This document shows, one piece after another, positions 17,760-26,234 of a DNA stretch of 64,000 bases. Source of the DNA: Rhizobium leguminosarum. Lineage in GTDB: Bacteria; Pseudomonadota; Alphaproteobacteria; Rhizobiales; Rhizobiaceae. Where the stretch lies: the NCBI RefSeq assembly GCF_017876795.1, contig NZ_JAGIOR010000004.1, positions 1 through 64,000 of the forward strand, read 5' to 3'. The notes under the pieces are model-generated. The model saw nothing but the letters and a program-made list of their open reading frames with translations, did not search any database and had not been told where the DNA came from. The position numbers and the translations under genes are program-made. The stretch's first letter is position 1. Every line of letters begins with the position of its first letter.

Positions 17760-17804
17760 TTCGTAAGCTTTTAGCTGACGAATGTCAACTTTTAACTGAC
17801 GCAT
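17760..17804 (-). promoter_or_regulatory. higBA promoter with two direct-repeat operators
   Basis: On the minus strand TTGACA (17783-17788) and TACGAA (17760-17765) are 17 bases apart, a good sigma-70 spacing. Two 14-base direct repeats, TTTAGCTGACGAAT (17770-17783) and TTTAACTGACGCAT (17791-17804), are 21 bases apart, that is two helical turns, and cover the -35 region. They are the probable HigA sites. The predicted transcription start is at or near the higB ATG. Confidence 0.6.
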
Positions 17805-17863
17805 CGAATAACGAGATCAACTCGATCTTTGGGCATTCCTGATGACTATCGCTTTTCCCAAGC

Positions 17864-17962
17864 CTATTTGTTGAGTTCTTTGGCCATCTGAAGATGGCGT
17901 TCCAGAGCAGGCCGTGTGCTTGCGGCCCATGCCTTCAGCTTGGGATTGTCCCCTTCGTTGCA
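17864..17962 (-). pseudogene. Remnant of a DUF4142 protein C-terminus
   Basis: Directly after the TAA of the minus-strand methyltransferase gene, the same frame continues as CNEGDNPKLKAWAASTRP and then ALERHLQMAKELNK before a TAG at 17864-17866. This is the usual C-terminal end of DUF4142 periplasmic proteins (D-NPxLKAWA...LPxLxxHLxMA). The preceding residues of the neighbouring gene (AAHEDAVDLLKR) also fit DUF4142. The fragment thus appears to be the end of a broken gene separated by an in-frame stop. Confidence 0.6.
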
Positions 17963-18928
17963 TTAGCGCTTGAGGAGATCGACGGCGTCTTCGTGGGCCG
18001 CCTCCTTGTCCGAGTGATATTGCTTGTTGAAATCGTCCCAAGGGCCGCCTCTTCCAAGTAGACCCAGCAAGCAGATCACCAGAACAAGCGTGAACACGAT
18101 CCACGAAATACGTTGAACCGTCCAGAATCGTTGCCGAAACTCGGTATGGTCGCGCACCCCTTCGGGCAGCGAATGCAATTTGTTTAACTCTCCCATGCCT
18201 TCTCCCTGTGCGTTTCGCGGAGAACCGGGGCCGGAGGCAAAAGTTGCCGGCGATACCTCGACCGTCGCCGTGTACCTCGGATGTGCGGCAGACCAGGCGT
18301 CTTCGCCGATCAGGGGAACGAAAACCACCCCGCCGAGATCTTCCTCTTCGAATACGGCGGCCCCGATGCGCGTGATGCATCTCAAGCGCTGCTCTTCGCT
18401 GCGACCGACCGGGATGATGAGCCGCCCTCCGAGGTCCAACTGCTCCTTCAAGGCGGACGGTACCTCGGGTGCTGCCGCAGAAACGATAATGGCGTCGAAA
18501 GGGGCGGCTTCCGGCCAGCCCCTGCTGCCATCACCCACGCGAACGTCAATGTTGTGGTATCCGAGCTGCTCGAACCGCTCCTTGGCCTGAAGCGCCAGCC
18601 TTTCATGGCGCTCGATGGAATAGACCTGCCTTGCTATCCGGCTTATCAGGGCTGAAGCGTAGCCGGAGCCCGTTCCGACCTCGAGCACCTTGCTGCCGGC
18701 ATCCAGACCGGCCTTTTCGAGCATCAGTGCCACGATGAACGGCTGCGAAATTGTCTGGCCCTCGCCGATCGACAGCGGCGCATCCTCATAGGCGAATTCC
18801 TCGAAGCCTGGAGCAACGAATTTCTCGCGCGGCACCGTGCCCATCGCCTCGGTGACGCTTCGGTCGCGAATGCCACGACGCGTCAGCTGATGCTCTACCA
18901 TGCGGTCTCGGATTTGCGTCATATCCAT
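17963..18928 (-). CDS. pcm: Protein-L-isoaspartate O-methyltransferase with an odd membrane C-terminus
   Basis: Residues 1-about 215 form a complete PIMT: VPREKFV, YEDAPLSIGEGQTISQP, motif I LEVGTGSGYASAL and the IIPVG segment. The enzyme repairs isoaspartate in aged proteins using S-adenosylmethionine. About 105 extra residues follow, beginning MGELNKLHSLPEG behind an internal GGAGAAGGC that looks like an RBS, and containing one membrane segment (WIVFTLVLVICLLGLLG) and a tail resembling DUF4142. It may be a fusion or a chimaera of decayed genes. ATG 18926-18928 follows GGAGCTGATCC. Confidence 0.82.
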   Translation of the reverse strand: MDMTQIRDRMVEHQLTRRGIRDRSVTEAMGTVPREKFVAPGFEEFAYEDAPLSIGEGQTISQPFIVALMLEKAGLDAGSKVLEVGTGSGYASALISRIARQVYSIERHERLALQAKERFEQLGYHNIDVRVGDGSRGWPEAAPFDAIIVSAAAPEVPSALKEQLDLGGRLIIPVGRSEEQRLRCITRIGAAVFEEEDLGGVVFVPLIGEDAWSAAHPRYTATVEVSPATFASGPGSPRNAQGEGMGELNKLHSLPEGVRDHTEFRQRFWTVQRISWIVFTLVLVICLLGLLGRGGPWDDFNKQYHSDKEAAHEDAVDLLKR

Positions 18929-19477
18929 GGATCAGCTCCACTGTCGGCGTTGTGGCTAGGGGCAAGCTTCTCGGCCGGGCAGAAGAATGGGAAATAACCG
19001 GAGAGCCCGTCACTCCGATGCGCTGCTCGGTCCATGTGGGGAATTTAGAGTGAAGAGCGAAGTTGGACAGGCATCTGCAAACCATGAAATCCGTTCCCTC
19101 TGAGGCGTCGGTGTCCACGAACCCACTCATCAACGAACCGGCAGCTGACGGTCGAAGGGCTCTCACAATGGTTTCTCCTCGGCAGTCGTCGATGGCGCCC
19201 AACCGCAACGCGGGAGAAATGTTCCATCGATCTCCTATGCGGGGTTCAGGTCCTGCGACGAACGCAGCGTGATCGACGAGCTACCGGCGCGCCCGACACC
19301 CATCCGCGACGATAGTGGCTGCTGGGAAATGGGTTCCCAACCCAAACGATATTCGCGTCCTTGTGGGATCACCGCCGATCGGAATGTTTGGGATGATGCT
19401 TTGGTGTCGACTTGGAACAGGTCGATACCCCAAACGTTTTCATCTGAAACAGAACATGACGTTAGGAGGTAAGCGGC
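18929..19477. other. 549-base intergenic region with an EcfG promoter
   Basis: No convincing gene is seen. The right end carries a general-stress promoter for the receiver-Crp gene. The rest has no hairpin or repeat that I can support. The divergent pcm promoter must lie at the left end, but no clear box is visible. Confidence 0.5.
19414..19438 (+). promoter_or_regulatory. EcfG-type general stress promoter
   Basis: GGAAC (19414-19418), a 16-base spacer and CGTT (19435-19438) match the alphaproteobacterial EcfG consensus GGAAC-N16/17-CGTT exactly. It lies 39 bases before the start codon of the receiver-Crp gene. An EcfG-like sigma factor is encoded at 21327-21854. Confidence 0.75.
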
Positions 19478-20584
19478 ATGAATACGGCTTTTCACAAGGC
19501 CGCGCGGGTTGCCCTGGTCGTTGAGGACGATTACGTCCTTGCGAGCGATCTCGCATTGAAGTTGTCAGAAGCCGGGATGAAGATTATTGGGCCAGCACCC
19601 AACGTTCAGCAAGCCCTGAAATATATTGAGGAAATTTCCCAAATTGACATTGCGGTCTTGGACATCAATCTCGGTGGAACGATGGTGTTCCCTGTCGCCG
19701 ATGAGCTAGCGAAGCGCAATATCCCCTTCTTCTTTGCGACCGGCTACAGCCGGGACGTCGTTCCCCCGCGATTTGCGGATCGGATGTTCGTGGAAAAGCC
19801 GCTGGACAAGAGCGCGATTTTCGATGCCCTTTCCAACTGCAGAGGCTCGGCGGAGAAGGCATCCGGCGATCACAAAAATCGCATTCTGTCCGCACTTTCT
19901 CCCCATGAATATGCTCTCATCCAGCCGCTTCTGAAATCGGTTCGGCTGGTTCAAGGCGAAATCCTCGAGCGGCAGTTTGGAGAGATAACGGCAGTCTCCT
20001 TCATCGAAACCGGAATTGTATCGCTGATAGCCCTGTCCCTCGATGGTGCACAAGTGGAGGTCGGTCTGATCGGGCGTGAAGGCGTGACCGGAACCGGACT
20101 GTTGGAAGGCGATTGGCACACGCCGTACACTATGATGGTGCAGATCGAAGGAACTGCTCAGCGCATCGATGTCGACAGCTTCCTTCGTCTCACGCAGAAA
20201 GCGCCGCAGTTGCGCTCTCTTTCATCATCGTTTTCGCGATCGCTCGGAATCCAGATCAGCTATACGGCCCTGGCCAATGGTCGATATTCCATAGAGCAGA
20301 GGCTGGCGCGATGGCTGCTCATGCTGAATGATCGCACCGATAGCCAAGCGCTGAACCTGACCCATCAATATATGTCCTTCATGCTGGGTGTCCGGCGTTC
20401 CGGCGTGACGGGCGCTCTCCACGTTCTGGAAGGCGAAAAGCTCATCAGATCGGTCCGAGGAAAGGTCATTGTCGTCGATCGGAATGGCCTCATCCTGAAG
20501 GCCCATGGTTCTTACGGCATCCCCGAGGCGGAATACGAGCGCTTGATGGGTTTCTCATTGCGGGCGCTGAGAACATATCGATGA
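19478..20584 (+). CDS. Receiver domain fused to a Crp-type regulator
   Basis: A 368-residue protein. Residues about 10-125 are a response-regulator receiver: acidic pair VVEDDY, phosphorylation Asp62 in AVLDINLGG, and Lys in FVEKPLD. Residues about 140-368 are Crp-like: a cyclic-nucleotide-binding fold (SFIETGIVSLIALS, EVGLIGREGVTG) and a C-terminal winged helix with LGVRRSGVTGALHVLEGEKLI. The Crp and receiver parts are usually separate proteins, so this is an uncommon fusion placing a Crp regulator under phosphorelay control. GGAGG lies 8 bases before the ATG, and an EcfG promoter is upstream. Confidence 0.88.
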   Translation: MNTAFHKAARVALVVEDDYVLASDLALKLSEAGMKIIGPAPNVQQALKYIEEISQIDIAVLDINLGGTMVFPVADELAKRNIPFFFATGYSRDVVPPRFADRMFVEKPLDKSAIFDALSNCRGSAEKASGDHKNRILSALSPHEYALIQPLLKSVRLVQGEILERQFGEITAVSFIETGIVSLIALSLDGAQVEVGLIGREGVTGTGLLEGDWHTPYTMMVQIEGTAQRIDVDSFLRLTQKAPQLRSLSSSFSRSLGIQISYTALANGRYSIEQRLARWLLMLNDRTDSQALNLTHQYMSFMLGVRRSGVTGALHVLEGEKLIRSVRGKVIVVDRNGLILKAHGSYGIPEAEYERLMGFSLRALRTYR

Positions 20585-20818
20585 ACTCGGCCAACCATAT
20601 CTCGGCTTTTCAATCCCAAAAACTCTAAGGACGAAAATAAAGCCTATATTCCCATGAACGTGAGCATCTCGTCGCAGCGTTTAAACCTGCCGAGGGGCGC
20701 AACTTTTGCCGTCAGGTATAGTTCGACAGGCGAAGGAGCCAGATCATGCACCAATTCCTTGTGTTCGCAGGGCGCATCTATCCGGTCTTCGAATCCCTCC
20801 TCGTAGGAAAGGTGCCCG

Positions 20819-21214
20819 GTGGAAAATATCAATCAAACGAGACTCTTTTCGGGAAAGCGCATCCTGATCGTTGAAGACGAATATTTTCTTGCCGACGAGG
20901 TTCGCCGGAAGCTGGAGGAGCTTGGGGCGATCGTCGTAGGTCCGACGTCAAACGTCAGCCGTGCCCTCGACCTTATCGACCGGGAACACATCGATGCGGC
21001 AATTCTCGACGTCTATCTTGGTGACGAGCTGGTATTTGCCGTCGCCGACGAACTGGAGGCGCGAGACATCAACTTCGTCTTTGCCACCGGCTACGATCCC
21101 TCCCACATCCCGGTGAAGTACAAGGGGTTTGCCCTCTGCGAAAAACCAGCCGAACTCGAACAGATCGCCGTCGCACTCTTTGGTCCAGCCGGCGGATTCG
21201 AAGTGCTTAACTGA
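20819..21214 (+). CDS. Single-domain response regulator (receiver only)
   Basis: A 131-residue receiver: ILIVEDEYFLADE acidic patch, Asp64 in AAILDVYLGDE, FATGYD and Lys in LCEKPAE. No output domain follows. It closely resembles the receiver of the preceding receiver-Crp gene and may act as a phosphate sink or in an FRR/HWE kinase relay. GTG start at 20819, with AGGAAAGG upstream. It is not a PhyR, because the N-terminal sigma-like domain is absent. Confidence 0.88.
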   Translation: MENINQTRLFSGKRILIVEDEYFLADEVRRKLEELGAIVVGPTSNVSRALDLIDREHIDAAILDVYLGDELVFAVADELEARDINFVFATGYDPSHIPVKYKGFALCEKPAELEQIAVALFGPAGGFEVLN

Positions 21215-21326
21215 TCGCCTCGCCGTAGAGCTGTCTTGCAAGCTGCCGAAGGCGCGGTTGACAACCATCTGCCGACAGTCCGACCGCAATTGCAGGGTCC
21301 TCGGCTGGCCGCCGGCGCAATGAGGA

Positions 21327-21854
21327 TCAATCGATGAGGTTGTTTCCAAGCATCGAGAGCAACGACCCGCGTGCCCTGCTGACGCGGCTTTTCAAGGTGC
21401 CGATCCGGCACCCGCACAGCTTTGCAGCGTCTTCGTAACTCGTCCCGGTCGCCACCAGTATCAGAGCGCGGCGCCTGTCGTCAGGAAGTTGCGTCAGTGC
21501 TTGTTGCAGCTCGCGCTCCCGCAACGCCCATTCCTGGCTCGGCGCAACCGCGATCTGTTCCGTCGCTGCGTCCATTGCGGTCGGCTCGCGCTTCTGCCGG
21601 CGGTATTGGGTGCAAAAGGTGTTTCGGAGGATTGTGAACAGCCAAGATTTGAGAGAGGTGTCGGGCTTGTAGAGGTGTCGCGAGTTCAATGCCTTCAGCA
21701 GCGTTTCCTGCACGAGATCGTCGATGTCGTCCTCGCTGCGCAGGAACCTTCGGGCAAAGGCACGCAACGCCGGCGTCAACTCGACAATCTCCGACTCGAT
21801 GGCGGACGTTGTTTTGCAATGTGACGCAGAGCTTACTGGGAACGAGGACTTCAT
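21327..21854 (-). CDS. ECF sigma factor (EcfG/ECF15-like)
   Basis: A 175-residue sigma-70-family factor. Region 2: LRAFARRFLRSEDDIDDLVQ and LKSWLFTILRN. Region 4: LPDDRRRALILVATGTSYEDAA and GTLKSRVSRARGSL. The sequence fits the EcfG group, which controls the alphaproteobacterial general stress response under NepR/PhyR; neither is encoded nearby. It is convergent with the receiver gene. AGGAGG precedes the ATG at 21852-21854. It is a plausible reader of the GGAAC/CGTT promoter at 19414, possibly as an additional EcfG paralogue. Confidence 0.88.
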   Translation of the reverse strand: MKSSFPVSSASHCKTTSAIESEIVELTPALRAFARRFLRSEDDIDDLVQETLLKALNSRHLYKPDTSLKSWLFTILRNTFCTQYRRQKREPTAMDAATEQIAVAPSQEWALRERELQQALTQLPDDRRRALILVATGTSYEDAAKLCGCRIGTLKSRVSRARGSLLSMLGNNLID

Positions 21855-22047
21855 TTTTTCCTCCTGTAATCAGAAGAAAAGCGGTACGCGTGCTCTTCGT
21901 TGCTGTACGATACCGAACAAACCGGATCGTTTTTGATCGGTCGACCGATTTTCCACGAGATCGACGCTTTCATCACCGGCCGAAGGGCTGGAGACAGACG
22001 AATATCTTCGTTGCCCATGATCGGAGATGCCGAAGCACTTCGGGGAT

Positions 22048-22285
22048 TTAAGCTTCCACCTCGCCGTAAAGTTGGCCGCACATCGTCAGCGATCGGCGCA
22101 TCGCAGCCACGCGCTCTTCGGCATCTTGAGAGGAATAGGCCCATATTTCCGTCGCCCAGCTCTTGCCGTCCATCGTATTGCAGAGCGAACCTGTAGAGCT
22201 TCCAATTATCACCGTCCGTGATGACGAAAGGGGCATCGGTACCGTCGCGACTGTTTCTCACTCTGTTGAACATCAGGACATTCAC
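22048..22285 (-). pseudogene. Small hypothetical gene with a frameshift
   Basis: GTG 22283-22285 has AAGGAG six bases upstream. The first about 38 codons read MNVLMFNRVRNS... DNWKLYRFALQYDG. A different frame then continues naturally as KSWATEIWAYSSQDAEERV ... CGQLYGEVEA and stops at 22048. Removing four bases (GATG) near 22173-22178 restores a 77-78-residue protein. The protein has no known function, resembles short conserved rhizobial proteins, and is either a recent pseudogene or carries a sequence error. Confidence 0.55.
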
Positions 22286-22564
22286 AACATGCTCCTTGGC
22301 TACCTCTCATCATGCGGCTCCCGAAACGAGGCGCTGCGTTCCAGTTTTAACCATGGCCTCTGGATTTCGTTCCCTCTGATGTGGCCATCCCAGCGACAGC
22401 GACCGGCGGTCACGATCCGGCAATTCGGAAAGCTGAGACCATGGCTGATTATCCGAAAACCTACAGATATTACGTGATGCTACAGGTGTCGGCATGGTCT
22501 GCCTGCTAGTGTTCGGGCTCGGAAAGCTTCCTCCTGAGCGATCGCAGGATGCGTGGATGCGTGC

Positions 22565-23776
22565 ATGGCAAAACGTGGTGTGGCTCTTTTTCTTCTTCTG
22601 ACGAGTTGCGGGCACCCGAGCGGTGTGATGACACCGGTTTCAACGTCATCGTCGATGCCGCCGACATCCAGGGTCGATATGCTCGTCGCGACCACGCGCG
22701 AGCCTTCCGGAAGCCCGGCCACGCTCTTCAACGGCGAGCGCAGTCCCAAGCCGCATCTCACCCAGATCTCGATTTCTATCCCGGCAAAGCGCGACGTTGG
22801 TACCGTGCAGTGGCCAAAGCGCCTTCCTCCCAATCCTGCCACCGACTTTGCCGTGACCCGTGTCCAGCAGATCGACACGGTGGCACAGGGGCGCGTCTGG
22901 TTCCGGCAGCATGTGAACGGCGGACATGCGCTCGTCTTCGTTCACGGCTTCAACAACACCTATGAGGATTCGGTTTTCCGGCTGGCGCAGATCGTCCACG
23001 ACAGCAAGATGCAGGCAACGCCGGTCCTGTTCACCTGGCCGTCGCGAGCAGAGATCACCGCCTACGAATACGACAAGGAAAGTACGAACTATTCGCGTAC
23101 GGCGCTGGAGCAGGCACTGCGCACGCTGGCAGCTGATCCCAACGTCAAGGACATCACCATCATGGCCCACTCGATGGGGACTTGGCTTGCCATGGAATCT
23201 CTGCGGCAGATGGGTATACGCGACGGCCACGTCAATTCGAAGATCCACAATGTAATCCTGGCCTCGCCTGACATCGACATCCAGGTCTTCGCCAAACAAT
23301 ATGTGGAGATGGGCGAGCCGCGTCCGAAATTCACGATCTTCGTCTCCCAGGATGACAAGGCGCTTGCGATCTCCAGCTTCATCACCGGACGCGTCTCCCG
23401 TCTCGGCGCGATCAATCCGGCCGAAGAGCCCTACCGCTCGAAGCTGGAAAAAGCCGGCATCACCGCCATCGACCTGACGAAGGTGAAGAGCAACGACAGT
23501 CTCAACCACGGCAAATTCGCCGAAAGTCCCGAGATTGTCCAACTCATCGGTCAGCGCCTCATGACCGGCCAGACCCTTACCGATTCCAAGGTCACATTGG
23601 GCCAAGGCATTACGGCCGTCGTCGGCGGAACGGTGACCAATATCGGCACCGTTGCCGCTACCGCGGTCGCGGCACCGATTGAGATCATCGAGCAGCCCGT
23701 CATACAGAAGAGACCACCACGATCCGCTAAGGAGACGCTCGACGGCGACCTGAAGCAACAAACGCTGACGCAGTGA
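22565..23776 (+). CDS. Alpha/beta-hydrolase lipoprotein (DUF900)
   Basis: A 403-residue DUF900-type hydrolase. The short leader ends in the lipobox LLTSC, so Cys15 is probably lipidated. The hydrolase region shows HALVFVHGFNNTYEDS (oxyanion region), FTWPS and the nucleophile motif MAHSMGTW. Its GTGA/TGAG end overlaps or abuts the MscS gene, suggesting one envelope-stress operon. The ATG at 22565 is used; a GTG four codons earlier is possible. The substrate is unknown. Confidence 0.82.
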   Translation: MAKRGVALFLLLTSCGHPSGVMTPVSTSSSMPPTSRVDMLVATTREPSGSPATLFNGERSPKPHLTQISISIPAKRDVGTVQWPKRLPPNPATDFAVTRVQQIDTVAQGRVWFRQHVNGGHALVFVHGFNNTYEDSVFRLAQIVHDSKMQATPVLFTWPSRAEITAYEYDKESTNYSRTALEQALRTLAADPNVKDITIMAHSMGTWLAMESLRQMGIRDGHVNSKIHNVILASPDIDIQVFAKQYVEMGEPRPKFTIFVSQDDKALAISSFITGRVSRLGAINPAEEPYRSKLEKAGITAIDLTKVKSNDSLNHGKFAESPEIVQLIGQRLMTGQTLTDSKVTLGQGITAVVGGTVTNIGTVAATAVAAPIEIIEQPVIQKRPPRSAKETLDGDLKQQTLTQ

Positions 23777-23787
23777 GGAGTTCCAGG

Positions 23788-25713
23788 TTGAGATGGCTTC
23801 TTTCCTTCATCGCCGTTTTTCTCTTCGCGCTAAATGCATGGGCGCAGACTCCGCCGGCGGAGCCGAGCCAAAAGATCGACGAACTCGTTCGCCTGCTGCA
23901 GGATCCGGACGTCAAGGCCTGGCTCGATAGCCGCAAGCAGAGCGAGCCAGCGACACCCGTTTCACCGGCGGGCAATTCGGCCTTGGCCAAGTGGGAGGCT
24001 GGGGCGCGGCTGCGGGTGAACCAGATCCTTTCGGCGATACCTGCGATACCGACGGAAGTGACGGCGGCGGCGACAAGGGCAAGGCGCGAAGCCGCCGGCA
24101 TGGGCTATGCGCCGGTATTCGTGATATTCGGCGGCTTGGTCGCTTTCGGTCTCGCCGCCGAGGCGGCGTATCGCAGGTTTGCCGCGCGCCGCGAGGCATT
24201 GCTCGGCCGGCTTATCCCTGTCGGCATCTTCGCCGGAGCGATGGGTATCGTATTTTTCGCGATCGACTGGCCGCCACTCGCACGTGTGACGCTCCTTGCC
24301 TATCTCTCGGCGTTTATCCTGTTTCGATTGGCGGCCGCGCTCCTGTCTGTGGCGGCAATGGGCTCCGCCCTGCGCAGGAGGCTGTTGACCCTGTTTGGGC
24401 TCATTTGTTTTGCGCTCGCCACCGCGGCCGTCGGCGAGCCACTCGGCGTTTCCCCTGAGATCAGCAAAGCTATCAGCTACTGCTTCTCGGTTGTTGGACT
24501 ACTGCTCGCGATCGAGGCAACGTGGTCGATCTGGGAGGGAAGCCGCGCCTGGAAAGTGGCGATAACGGCCTACCTCGTCGTCCTGTGGCTCGTCTGGTGT
24601 CTCAATATGAGGGGCCTGTTCTGGATCGGCATCTACGCGCTGGTGTTGCCGGGAATTCTGAACGCGGTCGGTCGCCTAGCGCTATCCTTCACCAGCGATC
24701 CCGGTAGCCTGCACGGTATCTTGGTCGCGCGCGGTGCACGCGCCGCGGTTATCGTCCTCGCCGTGGGATGGCTGGCGCTTGTCTGGCATCTCAATCCGGA
24801 CACGCTGGGTCAGCGCGACCCGATGATCGCCGCGTTTTTTTACGCCGGCCTGAAAAGCGTTCTCATCCTTGTAGTCGCCGACCTTCTCTGGCAGATCGCG
24901 CGGGGCTGGATCGACCGAACACTGAGCGTATCGACCGGCACGACATCGCTTGCGCCGGCGGACGCCGCCCGACGTGCGCGGTTCCGCACGCTTCTTCCGA
25001 TTTTTCGCAACGCATTGGCCGTCGCTGTTGCGGTCATGGCAGGGCTGATCGTGCTGGCGCAATTGGGTGTACAGATCGGTCCGTTGATCGCGGGAGCGGG
25101 CATCTTCGGTGTGGCCATCGGTTTCGGCTCGCAGACTTTGGTCAAGGACATCATCAACGGTGTGTTCTACATGCTCGACGACGCTTTCCGTGTGGGCGAA
25201 TACATCCAGGCCAAGGATTACAAGGGAACGGTGGAAAGCTTCAGCCTCCGCTCTGTTCGTCTGCGCCATCATCGCGGCCCAGTGTTCACGGTGCCGTTCA
25301 GCGAACTGGGTGCTGTCGAAAACATGAGCCGGGACTGGGTGATCGACAAGTTCAGGATCACCGTCGGGTTCGATACCGATATAGACAAGGCGCGCAAGCT
25401 GACCAAGAAGGTGGGAGCTGAGCTTATGGAAGATCCCGAACTCGGCCAGCATTTCCTCGAACCGCTGAAAATGAAGGGCGTCGAGCAGTTCGGTGACTAC
25501 GGCATCGTGTTGAGCTTCGCCATGACCACGGTTCCGGGCATGCAGACGTATATTCGTCGCAAGGCTTATGCCAAAATTCGCGAGGTGTTCCTCGCCAACG
25601 GGATCGCATTCGCGCAGCCGACGGTGCAGGTCGGGGGAGACGAGAAGGGCGCCGCGGCAGCCGCTCAAGCAATCCGCGCGCAGCAGGCAAACGCGGCGAC
25701 GCCGGCCGAGTGA
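23788..25713 (+). CDS. MscS-family mechanosensitive channel
   Basis: A 641-residue large MscS-type channel. A signal peptide (RWLLSFIAVFLFALNAWAQ) is followed by a periplasmic helical segment, then many membrane spans (about 100-400). The conserved MscS core has the pore helix GVAIGFGSQTLVKDIINGVF, then DDAFRVGEYI and the cytoplasmic beta/alpha domain ending near residue 620. It protects against hypo-osmotic shock. TTG at 23788 is preferred (GAGGAG seven bases upstream); GTG 23773 overlaps the hydrolase stop but lacks an RBS. Confidence 0.88.
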   Translation: MRWLLSFIAVFLFALNAWAQTPPAEPSQKIDELVRLLQDPDVKAWLDSRKQSEPATPVSPAGNSALAKWEAGARLRVNQILSAIPAIPTEVTAAATRARREAAGMGYAPVFVIFGGLVAFGLAAEAAYRRFAARREALLGRLIPVGIFAGAMGIVFFAIDWPPLARVTLLAYLSAFILFRLAAALLSVAAMGSALRRRLLTLFGLICFALATAAVGEPLGVSPEISKAISYCFSVVGLLLAIEATWSIWEGSRAWKVAITAYLVVLWLVWCLNMRGLFWIGIYALVLPGILNAVGRLALSFTSDPGSLHGILVARGARAAVIVLAVGWLALVWHLNPDTLGQRDPMIAAFFYAGLKSVLILVVADLLWQIARGWIDRTLSVSTGTTSLAPADAARRARFRTLLPIFRNALAVAVAVMAGLIVLAQLGVQIGPLIAGAGIFGVAIGFGSQTLVKDIINGVFYMLDDAFRVGEYIQAKDYKGTVESFSLRSVRLRHHRGPVFTVPFSELGAVENMSRDWVIDKFRITVGFDTDIDKARKLTKKVGAELMEDPELGQHFLEPLKMKGVEQFGDYGIVLSFAMTTVPGMQTYIRRKAYAKIREVFLANGIAFAQPTVQVGGDEKGAAAAAQAIRAQQANAATPAE

Positions 25714-25732
25714 GCTGGCAAAGCAGATGAGA

Positions 25733-25838
25733 CGTGCTGGAACAGGATGCTTCAAGCCGGTCGGCCCAGCCTGAATCCTGTTCTAAATTAAACGGTTAGA
25801 GCATGATTTCGTCCGAAAAACGCCCAAACTTTCGGCTT
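25733..25838. repeat. Rhizobial intergenic mosaic-type palindromic repeat, copy 1
   Basis: An inverted repeat (GAACAGGATGCTTCAAGCC with ...GAATCCTGTTC) is followed by TTAGAGCATGAT-TCGTCCGAAAA. The same arrangement occurs at 48100-48209. It resembles the RIME elements described in Rhizobium. It lies at the end of the mscS gene and may serve as its terminator. Confidence 0.7.
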
Positions 25839-25840
25839 CT

Positions 25841-26191
25841 CTAAGGTTTCAAATCATAAGCTTGTTGCGATGCGCGAAGCTCCACCAATGTCTTGCCGAC
25901 ACAACTGCCGCCTCCCGCTCCACCGATCGCCTTCGCCTTTCCATCGAGCGTGATCGTGCCGGCGATCCGATCAGATGCCACATAGGTCGCCACACCGTCA
26001 TGGGAGACCCGCGATATGTAGAACGCATGGTACGTTTCATTGTACTTGCAATGGATGACCAGTGGAAACTGGGAGAAGGGATCGTCCTCGGCGCGGGCGA
26101 CGGTCATTTGAAAAACCGCCCCCAACGCTGCCGCGCCGATCAAGCCTGCAACAAATCCTTTGGTCGATCTTTGGCGGGACGCATCTGTCAT
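25841..26191 (-). CDS. Hypothetical secreted protein
   Basis: A 116-residue protein with an N-terminal signal (GFVAGLIGAAALGAVFQMTVARA, cleavage before EDD). The mature part of about 80 residues contains two Cys residues (IHCKYNE and GGSCVGKTL) that could form a disulphide. No family is recognised. RBS AGGGGA precedes the ATG. It is 43 bases downstream of the Crp/Fnr gene and may be transcribed with it. Confidence 0.7.
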   Translation of the reverse strand: MTDASRQRSTKGFVAGLIGAAALGAVFQMTVARAEDDPFSQFPLVIHCKYNETYHAFYISRVSHDGVATYVASDRIAGTITLDGKAKAIGGAGGGSCVGKTLVELRASQQAYDLKP

Positions 26192-26234
26192 GGTTCAATC
26201 CCCTTTGTTACGGTCTTGGCGATATCCGCTTTCG

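Noticed and set aside
20745..20873. 42-codon frame MHQFLVFAGR… with an upstream AAGGAG-like site
   Set aside because: It overlaps the start of the receiver gene in another frame and has no recognisable protein pattern.
20819..21214. Receiver protein considered as PhyR, the anti-anti-sigma regulator of EcfG
   Set aside because: PhyR has an N-terminal sigma-like domain of about 120 residues; this protein is a bare receiver, and no NepR gene is next to it.
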